This document shows positions 53,321-63,993 of a stretch of DNA of 64,000 nucleotides, in pieces. The position numbers were made by a program, and so were the translations under genes. Position 1 is the first letter of the stretch; each line of letters starts with the position of its first letter. The notes below the pieces were generated by a model. It was not told the DNA's origin. It made no database searches and was given only the letters and a program-made list of their open reading frames with translations. Source of the DNA: Lysinibacillus sp. FSL K6-0232 (GTDB lineage: Bacteria; Bacillota; Bacilli; Bacillales_A; Planococcaceae); assembly GCF_038008325.1 (NCBI RefSeq), contig NZ_JBBOYW010000001.1:3131501-3195500 (forward strand), written 5' to 3'.

Positions 53321-54731
53321 GTACCACCACCCTTTTCTTTGTTTCTTTTGCGAATAGTTTGCCAGGATTCATAATATTGTTTGGATCAAATGCTTGCTTA
53401 ATATTTTTCATGACAGCAATGCCAACAGAGCCAATTTTCCATTCTAAATAAGGCGCTTTCATTTCACCTACACCATGCTCACCTGTAATTGTGCCACCTA
53501 ACTCCAATGCCGCTTCAAAAATTTCCTCAAATGCCACCTCTACACGGTGCATCTCCTCCTCGTCCCGCAAGTCTGTTAGACAAGTAGGATGCAGATTACC
53601 ATCACCTGCATGACCAAATGTAGCAATATTCACACGATGCTTTTCGGAAATATCATTGATTTTCTTGACCATTTTTGCAAGCTCTGAGCGTGGCACTGTT
53701 GCATCTTCTAAAATAACAGTCGGCTTTAATTTGGCTAAGGCTGATAGGGCAACACGCCTTGCTGTTTTAATTTGCTCCGCCTCCTGTTCATCCTGTGCAA
53801 TTTGTGTAAAGAGAGCGCCATGCTCCTTAGCGATTCTTACCATTTCATGAATATCCTGCTCAACTTGATGCTTCTCTCCATCTTGCTCAAGCAATAGCAT
53901 TGCCTCCACATCTGTTGAAAGACCGATTTTCATAAATTGCTCAACAGCAATAATTGTTTTCTTATCAAGAAACTCTAATGTCACAGGAATAATTTTGCTT
54001 GCAATAATATTAGAAACCGTGCGCGCTGCATCCTCTAATGATTGAAAGTATGCAATGCTGGTCATTTTATAGGATGGCAATGGGATAAGCTTTAGTGTAA
54101 TCGCTGTCACAACACCTAATGTTCCCTCTGCGCCAACAAATAATGATGTTAAATCATAGCCTGCTACATCCTTGGCGAGCTTACCACCTGTTTCTAAAAT
54201 ATCTCCATTCGGTAGCACAACCTGTAGACCTTTGACATAATCTTTTGTAACACCATATTTTAAACCACGTAAACCACCTGAGTTTTCACTAACATTGCCC
54301 CCAATTGTTGATATTTTCATGGAGCTTGGATCAGGTGGGTAAAATAAGCCATGTGCTTCAACAAATTGGCAAAGATTTTCCGAAATAATACCGGGCTGCA
54401 CTGTAATCGTTAAATTTTCTTTATCGAAATTTAAAATTTGATTCATTCGATTAAATAAAATAACAACACCACCATCATAAGGCACTGTTCCTGCTGCAAG
54501 ATTAGTCCCTGAGCCTCGTGGAATAATCGGCACGTTATAGTTATTACATATTTTTAATACCTCTGCGATCTCCTCCGTGCTTTGTGGGGAAATCACAAGC
54601 TCTGGTAAACGCTGAAAGTTGGCTGTTGCATCATATGAATAGGCTAAAAGCTGTGCAGTGGAGCTTTTAACATATTTTTCACCAATAATTTCTGTAATTT
54701 TCTCGATTGCAATGTTATTAATAGGACTCAC
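53307..54731 (-). CDS. glcD: Glycolate oxidase FAD subunit
   Basis: The 474-residue flavoprotein has a PCMH-type FAD domain (IIPRGSGTNLAAGTVP, then PPDPSSMKISTIGGNVSENS) and the C-terminal GDGNLHPT, GTITGEHGVG block. It oxidises glycolate or another 2-hydroxy acid. The GTG at 54731 sits directly on the GAGGTG ribosome site, so the true start may be a few codons on; no in-frame ATG is near. It is the first gene of the leftward cluster. Confidence 0.87.
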   Translation of the reverse strand: MSPINNIAIEKITEIIGEKYVKSSTAQLLAYSYDATANFQRLPELVISPQSTEEIAEVLKICNNYNVPIIPRGSGTNLAAGTVPYDGGVVILFNRMNQILNFDKENLTITVQPGIISENLCQFVEAHGLFYPPDPSSMKISTIGGNVSENSGGLRGLKYGVTKDYVKGLQVVLPNGDILETGGKLAKDVAGYDLTSLFVGAEGTLGVVTAITLKLIPLPSYKMTSIAYFQSLEDAARTVSNIIASKIIPVTLEFLDKKTIIAVEQFMKIGLSTDVEAMLLLEQDGEKHQVEQDIHEMVRIAKEHGALFTQIAQDEQEAEQIKTARRVALSALAKLKPTVILEDATVPRSELAKMVKKINDISEKHRVNIATFGHAGDGNLHPTCLTDLRDEEEMHRVEVAFEEIFEAALELGGTITGEHGVGEMKAPYLEWKIGSVGIAVMKNIKQAFDPNNIMNPGKLFAKETKKRVVVHGGN

Positions 54732-54752
54732 CTCAGCTATAGTTATTTATGT

Positions 54753-54769
54753 ACTACCATTTTAGTAGT
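54753..54769. promoter_or_regulatory. Inverted repeat upstream of glcD
   Basis: ACTAC-CATTTTA-GTAGT, flanked by T and T, lies 22 bp before the glcD start. Its position suits a repressor or activator site for the cluster. Which regulator binds is unknown. Confidence 0.4.
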
Positions 54770-54855
54770 TTGAATTTTCTAAACATATGTCTAGTAAGAT
54801 AAAAAAGCGTCGTATATTTTAATTTTTTTGTGTTATTAGACCAAAAAAGCAGAAA

Positions 54856-54898
54856 AAGGCCAATGAGAAAGCTTGATACTTGCTTTCTCATTGACCTT
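54856..54898 (-). terminator. Terminator after smpB
   Basis: AAGGCCAATGAGAAAGC (54856-54872) pairs with GCTTTCTCATTGACCTT (54882-54898), one mismatch, ending 2 bp from the smpB stop. Confidence 0.8.
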
Positions 54899-54899
54899 A

Positions 54900-55364
54900 T
54901 TAACGGTGACGCTCCTTAAAGGCGCGTTCCATTTCACGTTTTGCTTCTTTTTTACGCATATCATTGCGTTTGTCGTAGTCCTTTTTCCCTTTGCCGACAC
55001 CGATTAATAGCTTGGCATAGCCGTCCTTAATATACATTTTTAGTGGGACAATTGTGTAGCCATCACGCTTTACAGCCCCAACTAGCTCGCCAATTTGCTT
55101 TTTATGAAGCAATAGCTTGCGGACACGCAGTGGGTCATGATTAAAACGGTTGCCTTGGTCGAATGGGCTAATGTGCATATTGCTAATCCATGCCTCGCCA
55201 TTACGGATACGAACAAAGGAGTCTTTTAGCTGCACTTTGCCTGCACGAATGGATTTAATTTCTGTGCCTGTTAGCACCATACCCGCTTCGATTGTGTCCT
55301 CAATAAAGTAGTCATGACTTGCTTTTTTATTTTGTGCTAATACTTTTCCAGTACCTTTTGCCAT
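54900..55364 (-). CDS. smpB: SsrA-binding protein SmpB
   Basis: A 154-residue protein with the SmpB fold: [41 protein letters not shown] and a basic C-terminal tail. It loads tmRNA into stalled ribosomes. The ATG at 55364 follows GAGGGTG. It lies after rnr as usual, but ssrA is about 13 kb away because the catabolic cluster lies between them. Confidence 0.96.
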   Translation of the reverse strand: MAKGTGKVLAQNKKASHDYFIEDTIEAGMVLTGTEIKSIRAGKVQLKDSFVRIRNGEAWISNMHISPFDQGNRFNHDPLRVRKLLLHKKQIGELVGAVKRDGYTIVPLKMYIKDGYAKLLIGVGKGKKDYDKRNDMRKKEAKREMERAFKERHR

Positions 55365-55384
55365 CTGATTCACCCTCTACTTAA

Positions 55385-55440
55385 AAGGTTATGTATAAGC
55401 GAAAGTGCCAGTTGCTATGGCTACTTTCACCTATGCTTAT
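55385..55440 (-). terminator. Hairpin between rnr and smpB
   Basis: ATAAGC...GCTTAT encloses GAAAGTGCC...GGCTACTTTC (55395-55440 region), between rnr and smpB. It may attenuate or process the transcript. Confidence 0.45.
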
Positions 55441-57851
55441 TTACGTTTAGATTTTTTCTTTTTGCTTTTTTTCGCAATGCCTTCATAAAATTTTTGCTTT
55501 TGTTTGACACGTTTTTTAGTGCCTGGGCTTGAACCATCTTTGCGACGTCCACGTGGGTCACGGTCACTTTCATGGCGCTCACCACGTTTTGAGCTGCGGC
55601 CACTCTTTTCTTCCTCTTTTCGACTACCTCTGCGACTAGTGCGTCCATCCTTATGGTCATTATAATTTTTACGTGCATGGATAACAGTTGGTGCTGCTTT
55701 ACGTGTTCGTCCATATGAAGTTACCATTCCAACGATTTCAAAGTCAATGGATGACTCTTCAATAATAACATTGGCAACGCGAACTGTAACCTCATCACCA
55801 ATGCGGAATTGACGATTGGTACGCTCTCCAATCATAATCATTTGACGGTCATCAAAATGATAATAATCATCTGTCATATTGCTAATATGAACAAGCCCTT
55901 CAATCGTATTTGGTAGCTCTACAAAAATACCGAAGTTTGTAATGGATGACACAATACCTTCAAATTCCTCACCAATTTTATCGGACATATATTGTGCCTT
56001 TTTCAACGCATCTGTATCGCGCTCTGCATCTACAGCACGACGCTCGCGCTCTGATGTATGGTCAGCAATTTCATCCATTGCCATACTCCATTGTGCAAGT
56101 GTTTCTCTCGACGTATCTTGATTAATTAAATACGTGCGAATTAAACGATGCACAATTAAATCTGGATAACGACGAATTGGTGATGTGAAATGTGTATAGA
56201 AATCCGTTGATAGACCAAAGTGACCAAGACTTTCTGGGTAATACTTTGCCTGCTGCATGGAGCGCAATAGCATTGTTGAAATAACAGGCTCCTCTGGCAT
56301 GCCTTCAATTGCTTTTAAGACATCCTGCAATGCCTTAGGATGCACCGTATTACCTGTACCTTTAATTAAAATACCGAAATTCGTTACAAATTCAAAGAAA
56401 CGCTGGAGTTTTTCTGGTTTCGGGTCCTCGTGAATACGGTATAGAAACGGTACATTCATCCAGTGGAAGTGCTCCGCTACTGTTTCATTGGCAGCAAGCA
56501 TAAAGTCTTCAATTAATTTCTCTGCGACTGTGCGTTCACGTAATTCAATATCCACTGGCCAGCCTTCTTCATTGACAATGACCTTCGATTCTTTAAAGTC
56601 AAAATCAATCGCTCCTCGCATTTCACGTTTATGGCGTAAAATTTTGGATAGCTCTGCCATATGCTTAAACATCGGCACAAGTGGCTGATAGCGTTCAATT
56701 AGCTCTTCATCTTGCTCCTCTAAAATTTTATACACATCGCTATAGGTCATACGCTCTGTTGTTTTAATCACACTTTGGAAAATTTCATGGGCAATGACAT
56801 TGCCATTCGCATCAATGATCATTTCACAGGATAATGTTAAACGGTCAACCTGTGGATTTAATGAGCAAATACCATTTGATAAACGGTGTGGAATCATTGG
56901 AATGACACGGTCTGTTAAATACACACTTGTTGCACGGTCATATGCCTCAATATCAATGACAGAGCCTTGCGTAACATAATAGCTAACATCTGCAATATGT
57001 ACGCCAAGCTTATACGTGCCATCTACATTTTTTGTTACGGTTACTGCATCATCCAAGTCCTTTGCATCTGCACCATCAATCGTTACAATTGTTTCATGTC
57101 GTAAATCACGACGACCTACTAAATCAGCCTCAGTAATTTCATCTGGCACTCGCTGTGCAGCAGCAATGACCTCATCTGGAAACTCAGGTGGAATATCGTG
57201 CTTATATAAAATAGATAAAATATCTACTTCAGGGTCATTTTTATGCCCTAAAATTTTTGTAATATAGCCTGTAGCAGATTTTAAATCCTCAGGCCATGTC
57301 GCAATCTCCACGACAACCTTATGCCCATCGACAGCTCCTAATGTATCACCCTTGGCAATAAAAATATCCATTGGTAGCTTTTTATCGTCCAAGACAACAA
57401 AGCCAAAGCCCCTATTTGCTTGGAATGTACCAACAAAGCTTGTTTGACCACGCTCTACAACCTTTGTAACGGTTCCTTCACGACGATCCCCAAACGATTC
57501 CTTTAAAACACGAATTAACACTATATCGCCATTAATCGCACCATTTGTTTCATGCGGTGGAATAAATACATCATCCATGCCCTCAATATCAGGTGTAACA
57601 AAGCCAAAGCCCTTCGCATGACCAATGAATTTACCTCTTAGTAAATTCATGCGTTCTGGTAGACCATAACGATTGGAGCGCGAACGAACAACTAAGCCCT
57701 GCCCTTCCATGCGGACAAGTGTTTTCACAAGCTCCTTAAATTCCTCAGCATCCTCAAATCCAAACTCTTCCTCGATTTCACCAACTGTTAATGGCTGATA
57801 ATCCTCTTGACTAAAAAAATCGAGTAATCGACTTTGTAATGTATCTTTCAT
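55437..57851 (-). CDS. rnr: Ribonuclease R
   Basis: The 804-residue exonuclease shows the N-terminal winged helix, two cold-shock domains, the RNB catalytic core with [14 protein letters not shown] near residue 265, [15 protein letters not shown] and the S1 domain ([21 protein letters not shown]), ending in a long Lys/Arg-rich tail. It degrades structured RNA and acts with tmRNA-SmpB in clearing faulty mRNA. GGAGGG lies 8 nt before the ATG. Confidence 0.96.
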   Translation of the reverse strand: MKDTLQSRLLDFFSQEDYQPLTVGEIEEEFGFEDAEEFKELVKTLVRMEGQGLVVRSRSNRYGLPERMNLLRGKFIGHAKGFGFVTPDIEGMDDVFIPPHETNGAINGDIVLIRVLKESFGDRREGTVTKVVERGQTSFVGTFQANRGFGFVVLDDKKLPMDIFIAKGDTLGAVDGHKVVVEIATWPEDLKSATGYITKILGHKNDPEVDILSILYKHDIPPEFPDEVIAAAQRVPDEITEADLVGRRDLRHETIVTIDGADAKDLDDAVTVTKNVDGTYKLGVHIADVSYYVTQGSVIDIEAYDRATSVYLTDRVIPMIPHRLSNGICSLNPQVDRLTLSCEMIIDANGNVIAHEIFQSVIKTTERMTYSDVYKILEEQDEELIERYQPLVPMFKHMAELSKILRHKREMRGAIDFDFKESKVIVNEEGWPVDIELRERTVAEKLIEDFMLAANETVAEHFHWMNVPFLYRIHEDPKPEKLQRFFEFVTNFGILIKGTGNTVHPKALQDVLKAIEGMPEEPVISTMLLRSMQQAKYYPESLGHFGLSTDFYTHFTSPIRRYPDLIVHRLIRTYLINQDTSRETLAQWSMAMDEIADHTSERERRAVDAERDTDALKKAQYMSDKIGEEFEGIVSSITNFGIFVELPNTIEGLVHISNMTDDYYHFDDRQMIMIGERTNRQFRIGDEVTVRVANVIIEESSIDFEIVGMVTSYGRTRKAAPTVIHARKNYNDHKDGRTSRRGSRKEEEKSGRSSKRGERHESDRDPRGRRKDGSSPGTKKRVKQKQKFYEGIAKKSKKKKSKRK

Positions 57852-57887
57852 AATTATTTCCCTCCTTCATTCAAAAATCCTCTATAA

Positions 57888-58634
57888 TTATTGTGCCCAA
57901 TTTAGGCCTTCTAAAAAGTGATAAATATCTTCATGTAATTGATCTTTTTCTTGGTCTAATGTAATAACATGCTTGGAGTTTTCATACCACTTGATATGCT
58001 TTTCAAGTGACTCCGTTTGATTATATATAATATTGGCAGATTCTATTTCTATTACTTCATCATTTGTTGATTGCACAACTAAAATAGGCGCATAAATCAT
58101 ATCAATTTCTTGACGTGTACGCGCAATCAATTCGCGTAGCTCCTGTAATGATGGCATGCCTTTTTCTGCAATTAGCGCAACCTCTTCTTCAATCTGTTGC
58201 TCTTGTTTACCTTGAAATTTTTTGTAATCTCTCGCGTATTTTAGCACACCTTCAAACATTACATCCGTTGTCCGCATTGTCATAGGAGCGCACATTGTTA
58301 CAATGCCTATTACTGGATGATTTAATGCCACATTTAATGCCATCACGCCGCCTAATGATAAACCCGCAACGGCAATTTCCTCATAACCAGCATCTTGTAA
58401 CTGTTGATAGGCGGCTACGACATCCTGCCACCAATCTGCTGGCCCTGTTGTGATAAGCTCTTCTGGTTCCACACCGTGACCTTTATAATGAGGTGCTAAT
58501 GTAGTATACCCTTTTTTCTCTAAAAACCTACCAAGCATACGTACATCTGCAGAGCTACCTGTAAAGCCATGTAATAATAAAACAGCACGTGGTCCAGCTT
58601 GAAAGAAAAATGGCTGTGATAGTGATTTTTTCAT
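57888..58634 (-). CDS. est: Carboxylesterase of the Est30 type
   Basis: A 248-residue alpha/beta hydrolase with [10 protein letters not shown] (oxyanion hole), the nucleophile AGLSLGGVM, and a C-terminal Asp/His pair ([18 protein letters not shown]). It hydrolyses short carboxyl esters; its true substrate is unknown. Its place between secG and rnr is conserved in Bacillales. The ATG at 58634 follows AAAGGGGTG. Confidence 0.88.
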   Translation of the reverse strand: MKKSLSQPFFFQAGPRAVLLLHGFTGSSADVRMLGRFLEKKGYTTLAPHYKGHGVEPEELITTGPADWWQDVVAAYQQLQDAGYEEIAVAGLSLGGVMALNVALNHPVIGIVTMCAPMTMRTTDVMFEGVLKYARDYKKFQGKQEQQIEEEVALIAEKGMPSLQELRELIARTRQEIDMIYAPILVVQSTNDEVIEIESANIIYNQTESLEKHIKWYENSKHVITLDQEKDQLHEDIYHFLEGLNWAQ

Positions 58635-58857
58635 TGTAAGCACCCCTTTATCCTCAATCATTCACTCTATCCTCAGTATAGCCATCTTATTTATACTTGA
58701 GCAAATGGCACTTGGCTTTTCATTGATAATCAAGAGAGAATTTTCCATTCATAAATTACGCCCCAGCGTAATTGTACCTGTCGCTAATGCTTTCGGTACA
58801 TAAAGCATCTGCCGCTTGCGATACCAAAAGAATTTGCTGAACCAGGATAAAAGAAAA

Positions 58858-58880
58858 CGCCCAACCAAGTCGGTTAGGCG
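58858..58880 (-). terminator. Terminator after secG
   Basis: CGCCCAACC (58858-58866) pairs with GGTTAGGCG (58872-58880) with one mismatch, read leftwards it is followed by TTTTCTTTT. Confidence 0.6.
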
Positions 58881-58895
58881 ATCTATTTTCAACTA

Positions 58896-59123
58896 TTAGA
58901 TTTTCGTAATAGCGATTGCTAAAATAAAGAATATGATAGCTAACACAATTGTGGCACGGTGAAGGATTAAATCCATACCACGTGCTTTTTGCTTTCCAAA
59001 TAGTTGCTCAGCTCCACCCGAGATGGCACCTGATAAGCCTGCACTTTTACTAGATTGAAGTAGTACAACAACAATCAATGCTAATGATACGATTACTAAT
59101 GAAACTAACACTACTGTATGCAT
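58896..59123 (-). CDS. secG: Preprotein translocase subunit SecG
   Basis: The 75-residue protein has two membrane segments and the family core [23 protein letters not shown]. It assists SecYE in export. GGAGGTG lies 8 nt before the ATG. Confidence 0.95.
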   Translation of the reverse strand: MHTVVLVSLVIVSLALIVVVLLQSSKSAGLSGAISGGAEQLFGKQKARGMDLILHRATIVLAIIFFILAIAITKI

Positions 59124-59322
59124 TCACTGCACCTCCCGAACTTTGAAACATCACAACAAATTATATTATAACAAAAAATAATTCCCATGACAAACCTAGC
59201 TTTAGGAATTTTTTCACTTTAGACAATGCTGCTTGTCGATTTTTGCTACTAAATGTGGATATAAATCCTGCAAAAATCCAATTATAATGGAAATAATTAC
59301 ATTTATTTGGAGGATTTAAACG

Positions 59323-60570
59323 ATGACTAAAAAAATAATGGCTATGTTTTTCATTTGCTGTATGCTGATATCGCTAGCAGGATGTTCAAAGGCACTAAAT
59401 GTGCTGTTGACAGAAGAGGATGGCTCAGCAACATTTGAGGAGGATACGGCAAATGAGGATACTAAAAAGCCCGACAGTAAAGCATTATCTGCCACCTTTT
59501 CACCCTCCGATTTATTTTCAACTACATTATTTAAAGATGACCCTGCCTTATTGCAGTTTACTCAAAAAGTAGAGAAGCAAGTAGCAAAATTTGAACAGCA
59601 CTTTGAAGTTCATTATACAGGAAAGCTTCATTTTGATGATTTTGAAGTACAGCTCAATGACTTAAATGGCCTGCTTACCTTTGTGAACCCATATACAGCT
59701 GGTTATTTTCTTGACTATGAATGGACAGCATGGGAAACAAATAATGGCTACCTAGTCGAGCTATCTATTGACTATTTAACAGATGCAAAGAAGGAGCAAA
59801 AGGTCGATCAATATGTTGAAGCCTTTGCCAAGCAGCATATTACAAAAAATATGACCGATTTTGAGCGCGTTAAAGTTATTAATGATTATATTGTAGAGCT
59901 GGCTACTTATACAGAAGAAGGCTCGACTGAGGGGCAAATGGTTTTTGAATTAATCAATGAGCAAACTGCAGTATGTCAGGCTTATGCATTACTTGCGTAT
60001 CGTTTGCTTTTGGCATCTGATATTGATGCGAAATATGTTTATGGCTATAGCGAAGATCAGCTACATGCTTGGAATTTAGTGAGTGTTGATAGCAATTGGT
60101 ATCACCTTGATACTACTTGGAATGACATCGCTCCTGATGAGCCTTACACAATTTCCTATGAATATTTTTTAGTAAATGATGACAAGCTTCGTCAAGATCA
60201 TTTATGGGCTACTGAAAATTATTTTGCAGCTACTAGCAATGCCTATGACTTTATGCACGATATGTGGTATGCCGATACAGTAGATAATGTGATTTATTAT
60301 AATAGTATGAATGATAGCATGGTTTACGCATATGATTTAGCTACAAATGAACGCAGACAGATTACAGAAACAGCCTGCTATTATTTAGCAGTTGAGGATG
60401 CGGCGCTTTATTGCAGCGATTATGATAATGCTGGTTATTTAACAAAAATTAATGTGGAGGATGGTTCAGAGGAAATCTTATACGAAGATGAAGTGCTTAA
60501 CCTATATATTGATGGCGGTATTTTATACTATGAAACGCTAGATGGCTCCATACATCAACAAGCATTGTAG
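59323..60570 (+). CDS. Lipoprotein with transglutaminase-like domain
   Basis: A 415-residue exported lipoprotein (LAGC lipobox, Cys21). A transglutaminase/protease-like core lies at about 180-270: QTAVCQAYALLAYRLL (Cys), LHAWNLV (His) and HLDTTWND (Asp). The C-terminal ~110 residues form YYN/YDL-type repeats like a DUF5050 propeller. It may act on wall peptides or proteins. It sits between secG and an alkaline phosphatase, in the plus direction, and is not normal for the eno-secG interval. The start follows TTTGGAGG. Confidence 0.78.
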   Translation: MTKKIMAMFFICCMLISLAGCSKALNVLLTEEDGSATFEEDTANEDTKKPDSKALSATFSPSDLFSTTLFKDDPALLQFTQKVEKQVAKFEQHFEVHYTGKLHFDDFEVQLNDLNGLLTFVNPYTAGYFLDYEWTAWETNNGYLVELSIDYLTDAKKEQKVDQYVEAFAKQHITKNMTDFERVKVINDYIVELATYTEEGSTEGQMVFELINEQTAVCQAYALLAYRLLLASDIDAKYVYGYSEDQLHAWNLVSVDSNWYHLDTTWNDIAPDEPYTISYEYFLVNDDKLRQDHLWATENYFAATSNAYDFMHDMWYADTVDNVIYYNSMNDSMVYAYDLATNERRQITETACYYLAVEDAALYCSDYDNAGYLTKINVEDGSEEILYEDEVLNLYIDGGILYYETLDGSIHQQAL

Positions 60571-60674
60571 TATGCTTGTTTACAATATTACCACCTTTTA
60601 TTAACAATGCTTTAACGGTAGCTTTACATTCCTCCTTTACACTTACAGATGAATTTACTTAAAGGAGGAAAATC

Positions 60675-62357
60675 ATGAAATACACAAAAAAATGGACTTC
60701 ATTGTTTTTAGCAAGTGCAGTAACTTTAACCGCGGTTAGCATTCCACAGCAGGAGGCACAGGCTGCTGAGGTTGAGAAGCCAACAAATGTTATTATGCTT
60801 GTAATGGATGGCAGTAGTAATAATGCTGTAACGCTTTCTCGTTGGTATAAAGGTGAAGGCTTAGCAATGGATGAAATTTTATCAGGTGCTGTGCGTACAT
60901 ACTCTGCAGAATCAGCGATTACAGACTCTGCGCCTGCTGCTACAGCATTAGCAACTGGCCATAAATCAAATGATAAATATGTGGGTGTATTACCGTCCGT
61001 AGTGAATTCACCTGGATTGGAGCAAATTGCACAAGAGGATGCTTTTAGACCTGTTGCAAATGTATTAGAAGGGGCGAAGCAGCAAGGGAAAGCAACTGGC
61101 TTAATCTCTACTTCCGAAATTCAGCATGCAACGCCAGCAGGTTTTTCAGCACATGCGACAAATAGAAGCCAATATGATAATATCGCTGAGCAACAAGTTT
61201 ATCAAAACATTGATGTTGTTTTAGGTGGTGGCTTCGATTCATTAGTGCCTGGTGAATTAGATGATTCGGCGTCTTCGTTTAAGTTAGGCTCAGTGAAAAA
61301 CGCTCGTAAAGATGGCGAAAACTTACTAAATGTATTAAAGCAAAAGAACTATCATTTTGTCCAAACACGTGATGAATTATTAAATACAAATGCTTCTAAA
61401 ATTTGGGGTAGCTTTGCACCAAGCGACCTTGCCTATGACTTTGACCGTACAACAACAAGACCTTCTGAGCCGACATTGGCTGAAATGACAAGTAAAGCCA
61501 TTAATACACTGAAAAAGGATGAGGATGGCTTCTTCCTATTTGTTGAAGGCAGCAAAGTCGACTGGGCAGCACATGCCAACGATACAATTGGTATGATTAG
61601 TGATATTTTATCGTTCGATGATGCTGTCAAGGAAGCAGTTGATTTTGCGAAGGAAGATGGCAACACACTTGTTATTGCTGTAACAGACCATGGCAATAGC
61701 GGGATTACAATGGGGAACGCTAACACGTCAGGAACGTATTCAAGCATCCCAGTGTCTGCCTATATTGATCCGTTGAAAAAGGCTAAAATGACTGTTGAAG
61801 GTGCACTAAGCCAATTAAAAGAGGATCGTTCTAATTTAGTAGAAGTGGCAGCACTTTATGGATTAGATGCATTAACAGAGGACGAGCTAGCTACATTACA
61901 ATCTGCTGAAAACCTTGGCAATGCAATGGTGAAAATGCTAGCAAACCGTGCAAACATTGGCTTTACAACAGGTGGACATACTGGCGATGATGTGTTCTTA
62001 TATTCATTCGGACCTTCTAAAATAACAGGGCTAGTAGAAAACACTGATTTAGCTCATGCTATGGCACAATTTATGGACTTTGACTTAAACACATTAACAA
62101 ATGAGCTATATGTACCAGCAACAAAGGCTTTAACGGAAAAAGGCTTTACAACAAAAATCGATTTATCTGATAAAGAAAATCCAGTATTTGTTGCACAAAA
62201 AGCAGATATTACAGTCAAAATTCCTGTTAATAAAAATACAATGAGCTATGAGCAAGCTTCCACAAATACGGCTAAAACGCTGACATTTGACACAATCAAT
62301 GTCTATAATGGCACTGAGTTTTACGTATCGAAAAAGCTTTTACAAGCAATCAACTAA
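60675..62357 (+). CDS. Secreted alkaline phosphatase
   Basis: The 560-residue enzyme has a signal peptide (cut near QAAEVEK) and the alkaline phosphatase metal/nucleophile blocks: MLVMDGSSNN, ITDSAPAATALATGHKS with the Ser nucleophile, EGSKVDWAAHAND, VTDHGNSG and TTGGHTGDDV. It releases phosphate from outside esters. AAAGGAGG lies 7 nt before the ATG. A terminator follows. No Pho box could be fixed. Confidence 0.9.
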   Translation: MKYTKKWTSLFLASAVTLTAVSIPQQEAQAAEVEKPTNVIMLVMDGSSNNAVTLSRWYKGEGLAMDEILSGAVRTYSAESAITDSAPAATALATGHKSNDKYVGVLPSVVNSPGLEQIAQEDAFRPVANVLEGAKQQGKATGLISTSEIQHATPAGFSAHATNRSQYDNIAEQQVYQNIDVVLGGGFDSLVPGELDDSASSFKLGSVKNARKDGENLLNVLKQKNYHFVQTRDELLNTNASKIWGSFAPSDLAYDFDRTTTRPSEPTLAEMTSKAINTLKKDEDGFFLFVEGSKVDWAAHANDTIGMISDILSFDDAVKEAVDFAKEDGNTLVIAVTDHGNSGITMGNANTSGTYSSIPVSAYIDPLKKAKMTVEGALSQLKEDRSNLVEVAALYGLDALTEDELATLQSAENLGNAMVKMLANRANIGFTTGGHTGDDVFLYSFGPSKITGLVENTDLAHAMAQFMDFDLNTLTNELYVPATKALTEKGFTTKIDLSDKENPVFVAQKADITVKIPVNKNTMSYEQASTNTAKTLTFDTINVYNGTEFYVSKKLLQAIN

Positions 62358-62365
62358 AAATAAGG

Positions 62366-62402
62366 GCGTATCTGAAATGTGATGTTCAGATACGCTTTTT
62401 TG
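62366..62402. terminator. Terminator after the alkaline phosphatase
   Basis: GCGTATCTGAA (62366-62376) pairs perfectly with TTCAGATACGC (62385-62395), followed by TTTTTT. Confidence 0.85.
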
Positions 62403-62444
62403 ATCACTTGCTCTTTATTTTTGAGCGGAGTTCCTCTTTTTGAT

Positions 62445-63266
62445 CTAACGTAATATGTTTTTAATATAATGTTCCATCTGTCCACTTATTTCACTTAATG
62501 TTTCAATCGCTTCACTAAATTGTTGGACAAGCTCAGCCTGCTCATTGGAGGCTGATTCAATTTGCTCCATACTTTCCATCAGTGCCTGTACATTACTTGT
62601 AATAGTTTTAAGAGAGGTTTCAATTTGCTCTGTCGCTGTGGCTGTTTCATTTGAAAGCTTGCGAACCTCCTGTGCAACAATATTAAACCCTGCTCCGTAT
62701 TGCCCTGCACGAGCCGCTTCTATTGAGGCATTTAAGCCAAGTAAGTTCGTTTGTCTTGAAATGGTTTTAATAAAATCTGTAATCTCATTAGAGCGTGAAG
62801 AGTTTTCTAAGGCATGGCGAGATTTTTCAGTAATGGTTTCGCTTGTTGCGGATAATTCTTCTGAATGTGCCGCAATGGTATGTACTTTTAATTGTAGCTC
62901 TTGAATCGTAGCTTGCAGGTTGTCCATAAAGCTTTCTACTTTTTCCTGCGCATCGTTTGGAAAGAGCAAGCTTAAGACCGCAACAACTTTACCATTTTCA
63001 CGAACAGGATATAGCTCTGTATGCATTGGAACGCCAAAATACTCTTTTGGAATATCCCGTTTTAAAATTTCGCCTTTCGTAACACTTCGGAAATCAGGTG
63101 TATCCTCAATAATTGTGCCGACCTGTAAATGAGTTTTCACTTTTGTTCCCTCTAATACAAAGAGAACCTTTCTTTCCTTCGCACTATTGATAGTTAACGC
63201 TATTTCCTTGTTAAAAATTTCATGAAAAATCGGTAAAGTTTCCTTTAATGATTGAATAATATCCAT
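62445..63266 (-). CDS. Soluble chemotaxis-type sensory protein (YfmS-like)
   Basis: A 273-residue cytoplasmic protein without membrane segments. The N-terminal ~120 residues form a PAS/GAF-like sensor ([31 protein letters not shown]). The C-terminal half is a short MCP signalling domain with the hairpin [16 protein letters not shown] and [11 protein letters not shown]. It lacks the methylation helices of full MCPs. It probably couples a cytoplasmic signal to CheA/CheW. AAGGAGA is 6 nt before the ATG at 63266. Confidence 0.85.
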   Translation of the reverse strand: MDIIQSLKETLPIFHEIFNKEIALTINSAKERKVLFVLEGTKVKTHLQVGTIIEDTPDFRSVTKGEILKRDIPKEYFGVPMHTELYPVRENGKVVAVLSLLFPNDAQEKVESFMDNLQATIQELQLKVHTIAAHSEELSATSETITEKSRHALENSSRSNEITDFIKTISRQTNLLGLNASIEAARAGQYGAGFNIVAQEVRKLSNETATATEQIETSLKTITSNVQALMESMEQIESASNEQAELVQQFSEAIETLSEISGQMEHYIKNILR

Positions 63267-63335
63267 AGCCAATCTCCTTCTGTTTTTTTTCATTATACTC
63301 GAATAAATAAAGGAAACGTTAATATTTTCCTAATA

Positions 63336-63368
63336 AAAAATTGCCCCAAAAGCTTTGAGGCAATTTCC
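63336..63368 (-). terminator. Terminator following the enolase relic
   Basis: AAATTGCC (63338-63345) pairs with GGCAATTT (63359-63366), with further AAAGC/GCTTT pairing in the loop; on the minus strand it is followed by TTTTTTATTA. It looks like the original eno terminator. Confidence 0.65.
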
Positions 63369-63380
63369 ATCAATTATTTA

Positions 63381-63533
<153 letters not shown>

Positions 63534-63689
63534 CTATAAAGTTGTGATATTGCATTGTTCACATACTATCGAATTTTAATAATTCAATCCATGTATGTGT
63601 TAATTCACATTATAACAACTATCTGAAAAATTAAAAACAGATTTCTTTTCACGATTGTTTATCATTGATAAATAAAAACATCCTCGGAA

Positions 63690-63884
63690 GGACGCCTGTA
63701 ATTTATCTTCTACTTTTTTTGAGAAAATGGCAACATTGTTGTAAACAATATCTTTGTCTACTTGAGGAGTTAAACTATGTAGTTCTCACCCATCATTTGC
63801 TTGCTCATTTAATAATGCTTCAAATTCAGCAATTGCGCTTTCAATATATAATTCTCGTACTTTAACTGTTTTATATATAATCAT
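63690..63884 (-). pseudogene. DUF4177-like small protein with an in-frame TGA
   Basis: From the ATG at 63884 (GGAAG upstream) the frame reads MIIYKTVKVRELYIESAIAE, on to LLNEQANDG, a TGA at 63786-63788, then ELHSLTPQ. DUF4177 proteins have GWEL at this point, so TGG changed to TGA. After the TGA the frame stays open with plausible sequence. The gene is broken unless the TGA is read through. Confidence 0.6.
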
Positions 63885-63963
63885 ATGTATTTACTTCCTT
63901 ACATACAGCATACGTCATTGTCATTTTTTCAACATAATAATGGGAATATTAACCCAAAATAAA

Positions 63964-63993
63964 AATCGTCACTATGGTTAAACAGTGACGATT
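63964..63993 (-). terminator. Terminator of a gene beyond the window
   Basis: AATCGTCACT (63964-63973) pairs with AGTGACGATT (63984-63993). On the minus strand it is followed by TTTATTTTGGG, so it serves a leftward gene past position 64000. Confidence 0.65.

Noticed and set aside
63665-63865. 66-residue plus-strand ORF
   Set aside because: It is antisense to the DUF4177-like relic and has no ribosome binding site.
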